Below are positions 18,834 through 28,395 of a stretch of 64,000 bases of DNA, in pieces; positions within the stretch are counted from its first letter, which is position 1; each line of letters opens with the position of its first letter. The stretch comes from Pandoraea aquatica. GTDB taxonomy: Bacteria; Pseudomonadota; Gammaproteobacteria; Burkholderiales; Burkholderiaceae. Both the position numbers and the translations under genes were made by a program. The stretch spans positions 62,001 through 126,000 of the forward strand of contig NZ_CABPSN010000006.1 of the NCBI RefSeq assembly GCF_902459565.1. The letters are read 5' to 3'. The notes beneath the pieces were generated by a model. That model saw only the letters and a program-made list of their open reading frames with translations. It was not told where the DNA came from and did no database searches.

Positions 18834-21800
18834 TCAGAATCTCCATGTTGCTGACACCGAACCTGCTATGTCGGCATTTCCGGCTTTATAGACATTGCTC
18901 GACACGGCCGCACCGAGCACGATCTTGCGGGCCATTCGATACGACACCCCGGCTTGCAGGCCGAGGCTGTCGCGCCCGACGACCTCGCTGCGCGTCGTGA
19001 ACGACGCTCCCGGATAGCCCGCGAAGCTGGCCGTCTGGTTGATCGCACCACTCGTCAGCTCGTGGTTCCACGTCGCTTGCAGATTGGCCGTCAGCGCGTT
19101 GCCCGAGATCATTGGCAGGTCGAAGCGCAACTCACCGCCCACGCGGGTGCGCAGCGAGTTGAACGTCTTGCCGTCGAGATGCAGGCTTGCGCCGCCGTCC
19201 TCCGTGAGGCTCGGACGATACAGCGCGGTGTAGTCCAGCGCTGCTACCGGGCCTGCGCTCGTGGTGCTGCTCAACTGCCAGCGCCAACCACCGCCGACGC
19301 TCGCGGAGGCCGTCGCGCCGGTCCACGTGCCGCGTGGTGTAGCCGAGTACCCGTTCACGGCGATGGTCCGGTCGACTCGGCCGTCCTCGACACCGAAACG
19401 CAGCAGGGCAAACGCGTGCGGGCCAGCGCTCAGCGACGGGGCGTAGCGCGCATGCACACCGATGTCGAACGCCGTCGTCTTGCCCGAGCCGGGCGTCTGC
19501 CCGTCCAGACGGGTCGACTGGCCGCTGACCGCGCCGTGCGCGCCGATCGTCCAGTCGCGCCCGTCGCCCGCCACCTTCTCGACGCCGAACACCACGCCGT
19601 ACGTATTGCCGCTGGCACCCGCCATGTCACCGCTGCGTCCGCGCCAGTAACCGCTGCCGAACGGCACGGCAAACCCCCGCCAATTGCCGGTGAGCGCACC
19701 GTTACCGGTGTTCTGGCTGCCATCCGCGCCGACGGCGGTGGCCACCATGTCCGTCAACTGACGCTCCCGCAGCAGCCCGCCGGTGAACATTGCGCCGTAG
19801 GCGGCGGGCGTCAGTTGCGGCAATGCGCGGGCGATGTCGCTGCCGTCGGCGGCCGAGAAGTCGAGCGCCGCGACGAGCGGTTGCAAGTCCTTGCCTACAC
19901 CGCCCGCGATGCGGTCGAGTGCGGCACCGACGCGACGGCTATTGCCGTCGACGCCGTATTGCGAATAAGCGTTACTGGCGCGAGCGACTTGCACCCGGTA
20001 CGTGTTGTTGCCGAGCGAACTCGCGGTAGCGAGCAACGTGGGCGACGACAGCAGCGTCGTCACGTTGGCGAACGCGCCGCCGATGCTCGACGCGTTCAGC
20101 CACTGATCCGACGTGACCGTCATGCCGCTTGCGTACCAGCCGCGCTGCGGCGCAATGGCGAGCGTGCCGTCGAGCGCCGCGTGGCCGGTCACGATCAGCT
20201 TGGTGAACGTCCCGTCGCCGGACAGCGAGGAGACGAACCGGCCGGTGCTCGTCTGCGTGTAATCGCCACCGATGCTGATGAAGCTGCCCGCCAGCGACGG
20301 CACGACGGTGCCCGCGTTGACAAAAGCCCCAGCGGGATCGAGCGCGTAACGGCTATTGCCGGTCAGCGTCGCGCCACTGAGCACGGCCACATCGTGCACC
20401 GTGTGATCGCCGTTGATCTGCGTGGTGCCGCCCGCCATCGTCAGCGCCAGATTGCCGCCGACGATATTGCCGTCGTAGCGCAGATTGAACGTGGGGTCCG
20501 CCGCACTCGTTGCGACGCCGTTCGCGTCGGGCGTCAGACCGAAGTTCAGTTGCGTGAGACGCAATGCGCCCTGACTGTCATATTGGGTGTACTTCGAGAT
20601 GATGTCGCCGTACAGCGCTGCCCCGCGCATGATGTTGATCTGTCCGACGTAACCGTTCTCCGACATGTACAGCGACGCGTACGAGCCCGCGAGACGTCCG
20701 GTAATGTCGACGCGGCTCACGAGCGGGCCGTCGAGTTCGTCGAGCAGCGGCAGGGGTAGCTTGGAGACCGGGTCGAGCCGCGTATAGATGTAGGACCCGC
20801 GATAGTCGCCACCGTCGCCCAGCGCGTTATGACCGAAATCGAAACTGGCGGCGATGCCGTTGGCCCCAAGCGCCTGCACGTCGCCGCGCTGCACGAACGA
20901 ATGGTCCTTGCCGTACGTAAACATCACGCCGCGCCCGTTGCTGCCATCCGCATAGATGCGCGTGCCCGGCAGCACGGTCACGTTGTTGCCGACGCCGTCT
21001 ACCCGAATGCCCGCGCCACCCGCGCCGATGCTCAGAAGGTCGGCACGCTGCGCGACGGTATTCCCGCCGCCGTAGATGTGCAGGCCGAGACCGAGCGTCG
21101 CCGTGTTGTACGTGTTCGGGATGTAGGCCGTGCCATCGGCGTTGCGGCCGAAGAACGGATTGTCGTTGACGAGGGTCTTGCCGTCGTCGTAGATCGAACG
21201 TCCGAAAAAGTTACGCCGGTCGATGTCGTAGCCGAGGTCTTGCAGCGCGGCCAGCTCTGCCTCCATGAATGCCGTGTAGTTGCGGTACGTCTGGTGACTC
21301 ATCAGGCTGTTCTTCAGCTCGATGTGCGAGAAGACCGGCGAATCGTAGATTCGCCCGTCGAATATCGCCTTCACGGGAAGGCCCTTCATCGAATCCCCGA
21401 GCACTTCCTTCACATGATCGCCGGAGAAATACGCCGTGTCCTTCCGGGCGTCGAAGGCGGCAGGGTCGGCCACCGTGCCCGCGTCTTCCGGCGTGAGAAT
21501 CATTTGCCCCGGCTGCGCCTGACGACCGTTGTCGTCGTACAGGTGCGCGGACCAGCCGTCGAGAACCGTCGCAAACTGGGTCGTGTGCAACTTCGACGGC
21601 AGCTCGGTCTCGATGATGTTGGTTCCCACGCCCAGCGCATGCGCCACCTCGTGCAGCATGACGGCAGGCAGGTCAGCAGTGCTGTTGAGCGGGATTTGCG
21701 ATGCCACCGGGGACGCGGTCGAAAACGCCATATCGCCCAGCGTGATCTCGCCGTGCGCGCCGTGATAGTCGCTACGGGCGAGCGGATTGTTTTGCAGCGC

Positions 21801-22193
21801 CGCCTGCACGCGCGTGGGGTTCTGCCCGCCGGTGGCCGTCGGGTCCCCCGCCTCGAACACGTAGGGGCTGTAAGCGTGCGCGCCCTCCTCCGTGCTCATG
21901 CCCACGTTGATGATCGCGGGTGAGCTGCCGGGTGCCACCTTGATGACTTCCGCCCAGTAGTTCAGGGCGCTGCGTATCTGATCGGTTTGCAGCGGCGAGA
22001 GCGTGCCCGTCGAAAACTGGTCTCGATTGTTGGGGTCGGTGGCATAAGCGCCATCCGTCGGGGAAAACAGCCGCGCTTGTATGAACGGCGTGCCGTAGCG
22101 GTCGGCGATGTCGATCGTCGTATAGGCCTGCGCGGCCGATGTGATTGTGCAAAGCGCCGCAAATGCGACGCAGGTCATCCTAATCGTCCTCAT
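18834..22193 (-). CDS. Autotransporter with N-terminal M8-like metalloprotease domain
   Basis: This 1,119-aa type Va autotransporter has a signal peptide (about residues 1-23, ending SAAQA), a metalloprotease-like region (about 70-330), a beta-rich linker/passenger (about 340-800) and a C-terminal outer-membrane beta-barrel of about 270 residues ending in Phe (SATWRF). The protease region has HEVAHALG (H181, E182, H185), and residue 191, where compact metzincins have a third His, is Thr. Downstream [12 protein letters not shown] (H290, Met298) followed by [17 protein letters not shown] resembles the remote third ligand and Met-turn of leishmanolysin-type (M8) enzymes. It is therefore a predicted surface protease; cleavage targets are unknown. 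The ATG has GGAG upstream; Met6 is an alternative. Monocistronic. Confidence 0.88.
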   Translation of the reverse strand: MRTIRMTCVAFAALCTITSAAQAYTTIDIADRYGTPFIQARLFSPTDGAYATDPNNRDQFSTGTLSPLQTDQIRSALNYWAEVIKVAPGSSPAIINVGMSTEEGAHAYSPYVFEAGDPTATGGQNPTRVQAALQNNPLARSDYHGAHGEITLGDMAFSTASPVASQIPLNSTADLPAVMLHEVAHALGVGTNIIETELPSKLHTTQFATVLDGWSAHLYDDNGRQAQPGQMILTPEDAGTVADPAAFDARKDTAYFSGDHVKEVLGDSMKGLPVKAIFDGRIYDSPVFSHIELKNSLMSHQTYRNYTAFMEAELAALQDLGYDIDRRNFFGRSIYDDGKTLVNDNPFFGRNADGTAYIPNTYNTATLGLGLHIYGGGNTVAQRADLLSIGAGGAGIRVDGVGNNVTVLPGTRIYADGSNGRGVMFTYGKDHSFVQRGDVQALGANGIAASFDFGHNALGDGGDYRGSYIYTRLDPVSKLPLPLLDELDGPLVSRVDITGRLAGSYASLYMSENGYVGQINIMRGAALYGDIISKYTQYDSQGALRLTQLNFGLTPDANGVATSAADPTFNLRYDGNIVGGNLALTMAGGTTQINGDHTVHDVAVLSGATLTGNSRYALDPAGAFVNAGTVVPSLAGSFISIGGDYTQTSTGRFVSSLSGDGTFTKLIVTGHAALDGTLAIAPQRGWYASGMTVTSDQWLNASSIGGAFANVTTLLSSPTLLATASSLGNNTYRVQVARASNAYSQYGVDGNSRRVGAALDRIAGGVGKDLQPLVAALDFSAADGSDIARALPQLTPAAYGAMFTGGLLRERQLTDMVATAVGADGSQNTGNGALTGNWRGFAVPFGSGYWRGRSGDMAGASGNTYGVVFGVEKVAGDGRDWTIGAHGAVSGQSTRLDGQTPGSGKTTAFDIGVHARYAPSLSAGPHAFALLRFGVEDGRVDRTIAVNGYSATPRGTWTGATASASVGGGWRWQLSSTTSAGPVAALDYTALYRPSLTEDGGASLHLDGKTFNSLRTRVGGELRFDLPMISGNALTANLQATWNHELTSGAINQTASFAGYPGASFTTRSEVVGRDSLGLQAGVSYRMARKIVLGAAVSSNVYKAGNADIAGSVSATWRF

Positions 22194-22487
22194 TCAGTAC
22201 TCCATTGTTCTATTTCGCTTCTGTAAGGCTTTGTAATGCGAAGCGAATGGTACGGAGCACCCTGAACGACGTCACTGCGATTTATACGGGGTTTTACGGT
22301 GATCGCCCGTAACCCCTCATGAAATAAGCACTTTTTCTATCCGATGACCGCCAATTCCTCCGAAATCGGGCCGGCCTGTATTAATCACAGTTTCGCGGCG
22401 AGTGGGCGATGACGATACTTCACTCATCGGCTAACGCAACACAGCGAAAGCCGCCCAACCAGACAAACCGACTTTAGGAGAAACACC
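22194..22487. promoter_or_regulatory. Intergenic region between the autotransporter and the mini-ORF array
   Basis: This AT-richer gap of about 290 bp separates divergent transcription units. It contains an 8-bp perfect inverted repeat, TTCGCTTC (22214-22221) and GAAGCGAA (22240-22247), with an 18-bp spacer, only 21 bp upstream of the autotransporter start; it could be an operator or a leader hairpin. I see no further ORF here and no consensus promoter I would defend. Confidence 0.4.
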
Positions 22488-22562
22488 ATGCCCGCACTCG
22501 TCACCTACGGCTTCGCCTCGATCCTCGGCCTCGTCGGCACCATCGTCTCGGCCTTTGCCTGA
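22488..22562 (+). CDS. Mini-ORF 1, hydrophobic 24-aa peptide
   Basis: ATG at 22488 is preceded by TTTAGGAG (AGGAG at 22476-22480, spacing 7). The peptide begins MPALVTYGFASIL, is strongly hydrophobic with no charged residue, and ends SAFA. It is the first of three consecutive small ORFs with nearly the same leader (GGAGAAAC then ATG). The last codons and the next bases (CTTTGCCTGATCG) recur at the end of mini-ORF 3, suggesting a common origin. It could be a small membrane protein, a peptide signal or a toxin-like peptide. I recognise no family. Confidence 0.55.
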   Translation: MPALVTYGFASILGLVGTIVSAFA

Positions 22563-22608
22563 TCGCCGCCGACTCACTTAAATCGCACCCAACACCGGAG
22601 AAACCACC

Positions 22609-22713
22609 ATGAGCCTCATCCTCAACCTCGTCGATAGCCTCTTCTACAACGAAACCTGCATCGAAACCGGCATGCAATGCGCCATCCATGTCGGGCATGT
22701 GTTCGGCTACTAA
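22609..22713 (+). CDS. Mini-ORF 2, 34-aa peptide with two cysteines
   Basis: ATG at 22609 follows CCGGAG (22595-22600) with a leader almost identical to that of mini-ORF 1. The product begins MSLILNLVDSLFYNE and has Cys17 and Cys24 and two histidines near its end (HVGHVFGY). The N-terminal half could form an amphipathic helix. It lies 46 bp after mini-ORF 1. No family is recognised. Confidence 0.55.
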   Translation: MSLILNLVDSLFYNETCIETGMQCAIHVGHVFGY

Positions 22714-22767
22714 GCCACTTCACCGGCCCCACAGCCCCCAACCTCATGAACGACGGAGAACACGTCA

Positions 22768-22845
22768 TGATCGAAAACCTCCAAAACATGGCATTGATCG
22801 GCATGCGGCTCGCATTTGAGATCTGCCCGGCCCTCTTTGCCTGAT
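22768..22845 (+). CDS. Mini-ORF 3, 25-aa peptide
   Basis: ATG at 22768 follows CGGAGA (22755-22760), the same leader pattern as the two preceding mini-ORFs. An in-frame ATG at 22747 lacks a binding site, so I prefer 22768. The peptide begins MIENLQNMALIG, contains one Cys, and ends CPALFA, similar to the SAFA end of mini-ORF 1. A terminator follows 28 bp later. Confidence 0.5.
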
Positions 22846-22873
22846 CGGGCACCCATGGAAGACTTCCCGCCAG

Positions 22874-22899
22874 AAAGGACCGCCCAGCGGTCCTTTTCT
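22874..22899 (+). terminator. Intrinsic terminator of the mini-ORF array
   Basis: A 10-bp perfect stem (AAAGGACCGC at 22874-22883 with GCGGTCCTTT at 22887-22896), a 3-nt loop and a following TTTTCTT tract. It closes the three-mini-ORF transcript before the response regulator gene. Confidence 0.88.
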
Positions 22900-22964
22900 T
22901 ATTGTGCGAGAACGAATTAACCGGATTAGGCGAGACGTGTCATGCGCATGTACTTCGGCGAAAT

Positions 22965-22993
22965 TTCGTCGTCCGGTGATTTTTTAGTACGAT
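22965..22993 (+). promoter_or_regulatory. Possible promoter of the two-component genes
   Basis: TTCGTC (22965-22970) and TACGAT (22988-22993) are separated by 17 bp, about 34 bp before the response regulator ATG. The -10 box matches consensus at four of six positions, the -35 only at two, so this is a weak call. Confidence 0.3.
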
Positions 22994-23026
22994 TTGTCTA
23001 TTCCATAAAAAACCGGGGCCAGCGGG

Positions 23027-23629
23027 ATGTCATCTCCCACCAAAGTTTTCTGCATTGAAGACGACGTAGATTCGGCAGATCTGATTCGTGAAGATCTGAC
23101 GGATCGCGGTTATGTCGTCAAAGTCGCACACGATTTTTCGGCCGCTCTGGCGACGCTCGCCGCGTTCATGCCGGACATCATCGTGTGCGACGTCAACGTG
23201 CCGGGCATGACCGGCTTCGAGTTTCTGGAAAGCGCCCGCGGCATCATTCAGGGCGAACGCAAGATCCCGTTCATTTTCCTGACCGGCAACGCCGATAAGG
23301 AATCGATCATGCGCGGGCACAGCACCGGTGCGGACGAGTACATGCTCAAGCCGGTGGATTTCGACGTGCTCGACACCGTCATCCGCAAGTACACCGAACA
23401 CGAAGAGCCGGAAGAAGGCACCCCGCTGCCCTTCGGTCTCTCGAAGCGCGAAGTGGAAGTGCTGCAATGGTCGGCGAAGGGCAAGACGTCGGCCGAAATC
23501 GCGATCATTCTCGACCTGGGCAAGCGCACGGTCGACTTCCACATCGACAATGCCCGCGAGAAGCTGAACGTCGCCACCCGCACGGAAGCCGTGGTGCGTG
23601 CCGCCCTGCTCAATATCATCCAGCTCTGA
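23027..23629 (+). CDS. Response regulator with LuxR-type HTH
   Basis: This 200-aa NarL/FixJ-type regulator has a receiver domain (residues 5-125) with the acidic pocket EDD (11-13), phospho-acceptor D55, T86 and K108, and a LuxR-type HTH (about 138-198: LSKREVEVLQWSAKGKTSAEIA, then KRTVDFHIDNAREKL). It should act as a phosphorylation-controlled DNA-binding factor. It lies 48 bp upstream of the histidine kinase on the same strand, its likely partner. The mini-ORF array just upstream is a candidate target or signal source. Confidence 0.92.
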   Translation: MSSPTKVFCIEDDVDSADLIREDLTDRGYVVKVAHDFSAALATLAAFMPDIIVCDVNVPGMTGFEFLESARGIIQGERKIPFIFLTGNADKESIMRGHSTGADEYMLKPVDFDVLDTVIRKYTEHEEPEEGTPLPFGLSKREVEVLQWSAKGKTSAEIAIILDLGKRTVDFHIDNAREKLNVATRTEAVVRAALLNIIQL

Positions 23630-23677
23630 GCGCGTCGCCGCGCCGGGCCACACCTGCTGATCTACTGCTGACATCGC

Positions 23678-25261
23678 ATGTCGAAAGCGTCTTCTACACC
23701 GCCCAAGTCGCTCCCTATCCGGGGGCGGATGTATCTCCTGCTCGCACTGTGTCTCGTGGCGATGATCGCTGTGGGCATCGCGGTGCACCATCAGGTCGAT
23801 TCGTCCCAGCAGCGCGCTATCGCTGCCGAGCGCACGCAGATCGAGAATCTGAGCCTGCTCGAAGAGCTCAACGACTACATCTCCGACTTCCGGACGGTCG
23901 AATCCGAAGCCCTTGCGCCGATGTCGCCCAAGGCACTTGCGGACATTCGCACGGCGGCGGGCGAGTTCGACGACAAGATCAAGTCGGCGTCGGACCGTTA
24001 TCAAAAGGTGCTGGTCCACGACGAATTCCGTCTCGCATTCTCGAAGTTTCAGTCGCAATGGGCACAGTACCGTCGTGCGTCGAATCAGGTGTTTCAGCTT
24101 GCGCAGACCGGTAAGCTGAGCGATGCCGCCAAGCTCTATCGCGGCGATTCGAACAATAAGTACACGCAGGCGAACAGCACGTTCGGCTCGCTGGTGTTTC
24201 GCAGCACCGAGTCGCTGATCAAGGAGGTGGAGGTGAAGAACAGCGCGGCGCGCAAGCATCTGCTGCAAATCGATGCGCTGATCGCCGCGATGATCGTCGT
24301 CACGATGCTGTGTCTGATTTATGTAGATACCGTGATTCTCAGTCCGCTGACGCGTCTGATCCGGATGGCGGGCAACACGATGTCGGGCAAGGACAAGCTG
24401 CGTCTGCCGTGGCTCTCGCGCGGCGATGAAATCGGCACGCTCTCCCGGACACTGTCGAAGATTCAGGAAAGCACGGCGTCGCTGGTGCGCAACCAGAAGC
24501 TCGCGACGGCAAAGAACACGATCTTGCAGCGCGCGCTGGCGAACGAGGAGCGTCTCAATAACTTCCAGAAGACGTTCCGCTCGATGGCCACGCACGAGTT
24601 CCGTACGTTGCTCAGCGTGATCGATGGACACGCGCAACGACTGTTGAATCCGCGTAACGAGGAGACGGATTCGACGCCGCGTTATACGAAGATTCGCGAG
24701 GCGGTGGCGAAGCTGAATAACCTGATTCAGAACTGGCTGGATGCGGCACAAAGCGCGTCGCTGGACGATCCGAAGTTCGGCAAGCGAGCGGAGTTGTCGC
24801 TGGTGGCGTTGCTGGAGGATGTGCGCGGCGTCGGCTCCGACATGTTCCCGAACGCGACGATCACGGTGCAGGCACCGTCGGGCATGGACAGCAAGATGAT
24901 CGGCGACAGCAACGTGCTGTTCCACGCGTTCATCAACCTCATCAGCAATGCGACGAAGTACACGATGGCGCAACCCGCCATCGATATGAGCGTGACGGAT
25001 ATGGCTGAGGCATTCCAGGTGGTGTTGCGAGACAACGGCACCGGCATCCCGGCGGACGAGTTGAAGGAGATCTTCCAGATGTCCTTCCGCTCGCGCAGTA
25101 ATGCAGTGCTGGAAGATGGCTCCGGCGTGGGACTGGCGGTGGTCTACGCCGCCATCGAATTCCATAAGGGGACCATCGACGTCGCAAGTCAGGTGGGGGT
25201 GGGGACGACGTTCACGATTACGTTGCCTAAGGCGCCGGTGGTGGAAGCTACGCCAGCCTGA
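23678..25261 (+). CDS. Membrane sensor histidine kinase
   Basis: This 527-aa kinase has two membrane helices (about residues 18-37 and 198-220) around a helical periplasmic sensor of about 160 residues resembling a four-helix bundle, then a HAMP-like linker, a dimerisation/phospho-acceptor domain with H306 and a HATPase_c domain (N-box NLISNATKY at about 420-428, DNGTGIP, GSGVGLAVVYA). The H-box reads THEFRTLL, lacking the usual proline of HE-x-RTPL. It is probably the partner of the upstream response regulator. The signal is unknown. Confidence 0.9.
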   Translation: MSKASSTPPKSLPIRGRMYLLLALCLVAMIAVGIAVHHQVDSSQQRAIAAERTQIENLSLLEELNDYISDFRTVESEALAPMSPKALADIRTAAGEFDDKIKSASDRYQKVLVHDEFRLAFSKFQSQWAQYRRASNQVFQLAQTGKLSDAAKLYRGDSNNKYTQANSTFGSLVFRSTESLIKEVEVKNSAARKHLLQIDALIAAMIVVTMLCLIYVDTVILSPLTRLIRMAGNTMSGKDKLRLPWLSRGDEIGTLSRTLSKIQESTASLVRNQKLATAKNTILQRALANEERLNNFQKTFRSMATHEFRTLLSVIDGHAQRLLNPRNEETDSTPRYTKIREAVAKLNNLIQNWLDAAQSASLDDPKFGKRAELSLVALLEDVRGVGSDMFPNATITVQAPSGMDSKMIGDSNVLFHAFINLISNATKYTMAQPAIDMSVTDMAEAFQVVLRDNGTGIPADELKEIFQMSFRSRSNAVLEDGSGVGLAVVYAAIEFHKGTIDVASQVGVGTTFTITLPKAPVVEATPA

Positions 25262-25272
25262 GCGGCTGGCGT
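25250..25272. terminator. Hairpin over the kinase stop codon
   Basis: A 9-bp perfect stem (ACGCCAGCC at 25250-25258, GGCTGGCGT at 25264-25272) spans the kinase stop codon in the 16-bp gap before the convergent lysE-type gene. There is no T tract, so termination is plausible but not certain. Confidence 0.4.
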
Positions 25273-25277
25273 CCAAG

Positions 25278-25916
25278 TCAAATACCGGCTTTGGATGCGT
25301 TAAGAATTAGTCGCAAGCCAAGCGCTGCAATGGCGGCGGCGGCAATTCTGTCGATCCACTTCTTCGCACGCAGATACACTTCGCGCGGCCCTTTGCTCGA
25401 AAAGCACAGGGCGACGATGGTGTACCAACCGAATTCGATGGCAAAAACGAGTGGTGGCAGCACAAAATAGCACCACAGCGGCGGATGCTGCGGCAACAGC
25501 GCGGCAAAGATACTGCCGTACCAGATAGCCGTCTTGGGATTGCTCAATTGCGTGCTGAGGCCAATCCAGAACGATTTGCGCACGCTGCCGGAGGAAGCCG
25601 TCAGCGTGGCGTCGACCGTAATCGGATTCCCGGCACCGCGCCATATCTTCGACGCGACGTAAATCAGGTAAGCGCCGCCCGCGACCTTCAGGCCGATATA
25701 GAGCCATTCGACCGTCTGCAAAAGCGTATAAAGCCCGGCGAGCGCAACGCCGCCGAAGAAAATGCCTCCGACGCCCATGCCAAAAGCGGTCGCCAGCCCA
25801 TCACGGCGCGACAGACCGATCGCGTTACGCGCGACCAACACGAAGCTGGGCCCGGGAATCATGGCGCCCAACCACAGCGCGACCAGAACGGCGAAAACAG
25901 CAGATGTAGCAGTCAT
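25278..25916 (-). CDS. LysE/RhtB-family amino-acid exporter
   Basis: This 212-aa protein has about six membrane segments and the family N-terminus with the GPSFVLVARNAIG motif (residues 22-34), followed by GLATAFGMGVGG. LysE/RhtB proteins export amino acids such as lysine, threonine or homoserine; the substrate is not predictable here. The start has GAGGAG upstream at normal spacing. It diverges from the acetyltransferase gene and converges with the kinase gene. Confidence 0.9.
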   Translation of the reverse strand: MTATSAVFAVLVALWLGAMIPGPSFVLVARNAIGLSRRDGLATAFGMGVGGIFFGGVALAGLYTLLQTVEWLYIGLKVAGGAYLIYVASKIWRGAGNPITVDATLTASSGSVRKSFWIGLSTQLSNPKTAIWYGSIFAALLPQHPPLWCYFVLPPLVFAIEFGWYTIVALCFSSKGPREVYLRAKKWIDRIAAAAIAALGLRLILNASKAGI

Positions 25917-26012
25917 CGGACACTCCTCGGCATAGAATTTGCCCCGTAAGCACGGATTCTCGCACGATCGCCGATGAGCGGGTGGAGACTAAAAATCGGA
26001 GGAATATAACGA

Positions 26013-26570
26013 ATGGCGAACGATGACCGGACCAGAACAATTCCCAGAAAAACGCCGGAATCGGCAGCCATGACGGCAAACGTCAGGCGAGCGATGGCGA
26101 TCACCGCGACGCTGAACCAATTGACGTTCAACGATGCGGATGAAGTCCGGGCGTTGTTCAGCGAATTGATCGGCAAGAAGGTGGACGACAGTTTCATGCT
26201 GGCACCGCCGTTCTACACCGCCTGCGGCGTCGATATCAGCGTCGGGCGCAACGTCTTCGTCAATCAGAATTGCACCTTCTATGACCTCGGCGGGCTCGAC
26301 ATCGGTGACGATGTGATGATCGGGCCGAACGTGAGTCTCATCACGACCGGCCACCCCCTAGCCCCGTCCCAGCGGCGCGAGGGCGTCATCGCAAAACCTA
26401 TCGTGATCGAGAAGAACGTCTGGATCGCAGCGGGCGCCATCATTATCGGCGGCGTCACCGTCGGCGAGAACTCGGTGGTCGCGGCCGGTGCAGTCGTGAC
26501 AAAAGACGTCCCCCCGAACTCGCTGGTCGGCGGGAATCCGGCGAAGGTTATTCGGTCGATTGCCGACTAG
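26013..26570 (+). CDS. Sugar O-acetyltransferase (LacA/Maa-like, left-handed beta-helix)
   Basis: This 185-aa hexapeptide-repeat acetyltransferase has left-handed beta-helix repeats from about residue 72 (DISVGRNVFVNQNC, DIGDDVMIGPNVSL, VIEKNVWIAAGAIIIGGVTVGENSVVAAGAVVT) and catalytic His114 in TTGHPL. The C-terminal GGNPAKVIR is typical of the family. The substrate is probably a sugar or nodulation-factor-like hydroxyl. The start is supported by CGGAGGAA 8 bp upstream. The N-terminal Mac domain is shorter and less conserved than in LacA. Confidence 0.88.
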   Translation: MANDDRTRTIPRKTPESAAMTANVRRAMAITATLNQLTFNDADEVRALFSELIGKKVDDSFMLAPPFYTACGVDISVGRNVFVNQNCTFYDLGGLDIGDDVMIGPNVSLITTGHPLAPSQRREGVIAKPIVIEKNVWIAAGAIIIGGVTVGENSVVAAGAVVTKDVPPNSLVGGNPAKVIRSIAD

Positions 26571-26675
26571 CGGAACACCCCACGTAACGCCCACAAGAAG
26601 GCTGGCGCCGAATGAAAATGACAGCCCCGCGCGTCCGGTCGGCTATCATGCCAGTCTTCTTAGCGGTAGCTCCTT

Positions 26676-28337
26676 ATGATTTCCGTCCGTAATCTCACGC
26701 TGCGTCGCGGCGTCAACGTCGTGCTCGATAGCGCGTCCGTTACCTTCACTCCTGGCGAAAAGATTGGTCTTGTCGGCCGCAATGGCGCTGGCAAGTCGTC
26801 CTTTTTCGCCCTTCTTAACGGCACGCTGCACGAAGATAGCGGCGAATTCTCGATTCCGGCGGCCTGGAAGATGGGCCAGGTCGCGCAGGATATGCCGGAG
26901 ACCGAGCAGGGAGCGACCGACTTCGTTGTCGAGGGTGACACCGTGCTGATGGCCGCGCATGCGGAGGTCGCCGCGGCCGAAGCCAGCGACGACGGCATGC
27001 GCATGGCGCACGCCTACATGAACCTGCACGATGCCGGAGCACACGACGCCCCCGCCCGCGCCCAAGCGCTGATTCAGGGTCTCGGGTTCAGTGCCGAGCA
27101 GTTGAATCAGCCGGTCAACAGCTTCTCGGGTGGCTGGCGCATGCGACTGCAACTGGCGCGTGCGCTCATGTGCCCGTCCGACCTGCTGTTGCTCGACGAA
27201 CCGACGAACCACCTGGATATCGACGCACTGGTCTGGCTGGAAGCGTGGCTCAAGCGTTATCAAGGCACGCTGGTCGTGATCAGCCACGACCGCGAATTCC
27301 TCGACGCGGTGACACAGGTGACGGTGCACGTCGACAACGCCAAGCTCGTGCGTTACGGCGGCAACTACAGCAAGTTCGAAGACATGCGCGCCGAGCAGCT
27401 CGTCTTGCAGCAGGCCGCGATGGCGAAGCAAGTGGAAAAGATCGCCCACTTGCAGAAGTTCATTGACCGATTCAAGGCGCAGGCATCGAAGGCGAAGCAG
27501 GCACAGAGCCGGGTCAAGGCACTCGAACGCATGGAGAAGGTTGCGCCGGTGCTTGCCGAAGCGGAATTCAACTTCGAATTCAAGGAACCGCTCAGCGTTC
27601 CGAACCCGCTGTTGTCCATGCTGGACGCGAGTTTCGGCTACCCCGCGCCGACCGACGCGCCGCCGGACACACCGCCCACCGTCATTGTGAAAGGCATCAG
27701 CCGTTCCGTACTGGCCGGGCAGCGTATCGGCATTCTCGGTGCCAACGGTCAGGGCAAGTCCACGCTGGTGAAGACGGTCGCGCACGCGCTCGCGCCGATT
27801 GCCGGCGAGATCAGCGAAGGCAAGGGACTGAACATCGGCTACTTCGCCCAGCAGGAGCTGGACGTGCTGCGTCCGCTCGACACGCCGATGGAACACATGA
27901 TCCGCCTAGCGCGGGACACGCCACCTCAGATGCGCGCACCCGGCCAGAGCGGCACGGAGCAATCGCTGCGCACGTTCCTAGGGACGTTCAACTTTAGCGG
28001 CGACATGGTCCATCAGGCGGTCGGCACGATGAGCGGCGGCGAAAAGGCGCGGCTCGTGTTGTGCATGATCGTGTGGCAGCGTCCTAACCTGCTACTGCTG
28101 GACGAACCGACCAACCACCTCGATTTGGCCACACGTGAGGCGCTGGCGGTGGCGCTCAATGAGTTCGAAGGCACTGTGATGCTGGTCAGCCACGATCGCG
28201 CGCTGCTGCGCGCCGTCTGTGACGAGTTCTGGCTGGTCACCAACGGCGGCGTCGAGCCCTTCGACGGCGATCTGGACGACTACCAGCAGTTCCTGCGCGA
28301 CGAAGCACGTCGTCTGCGCGAGCAGGCTGCGGCCTGA
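26676..28337 (+). CDS. ABC-F family ATPase
   Basis: This 553-aa cytoplasmic protein has two ABC ATPase domains in one chain and no membrane part. Walker A motifs are GRNGAGKS (34-41) and GANGQGKS, signature motifs FSGGWRMRL and MSGGEKARL, and both Walker B motifs read LLLLDEPTNHLD. A charged linker (about residues 235-300) matches the P-site tRNA interaction motif of ABC-F proteins. These act on ribosomes; this one is closest in layout to YheS but lacks a long C-terminal extension. It appears monocistronic. Confidence 0.93.
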   Translation: MISVRNLTLRRGVNVVLDSASVTFTPGEKIGLVGRNGAGKSSFFALLNGTLHEDSGEFSIPAAWKMGQVAQDMPETEQGATDFVVEGDTVLMAAHAEVAAAEASDDGMRMAHAYMNLHDAGAHDAPARAQALIQGLGFSAEQLNQPVNSFSGGWRMRLQLARALMCPSDLLLLDEPTNHLDIDALVWLEAWLKRYQGTLVVISHDREFLDAVTQVTVHVDNAKLVRYGGNYSKFEDMRAEQLVLQQAAMAKQVEKIAHLQKFIDRFKAQASKAKQAQSRVKALERMEKVAPVLAEAEFNFEFKEPLSVPNPLLSMLDASFGYPAPTDAPPDTPPTVIVKGISRSVLAGQRIGILGANGQGKSTLVKTVAHALAPIAGEISEGKGLNIGYFAQQELDVLRPLDTPMEHMIRLARDTPPQMRAPGQSGTEQSLRTFLGTFNFSGDMVHQAVGTMSGGEKARLVLCMIVWQRPNLLLLDEPTNHLDLATREALAVALNEFEGTVMLVSHDRALLRAVCDEFWLVTNGGVEPFDGDLDDYQQFLRDEARRLREQAAA

Positions 28338-28364
28338 TTAGCTTCCTGACGGTCGGCGTTACAC

Positions 28365-28379
28365 GTCGACCGCCGTCGG
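28365..28379 (+). repeat. 15-bp direct repeat, left copy
   Basis: GTCGACCGCCGTCGG occurs here and again at 30185-30199. Both copies are intergenic and they enclose the GNAT gene, the truncated nucleotidyltransferase and the serine hydrolase gene. A 15-bp repeat can occur by chance in 64 kb of GC-rich DNA, so its meaning is uncertain. Confidence 0.35.
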
Positions 28380-28395
28380 CTTGCCTCGACCGGCC

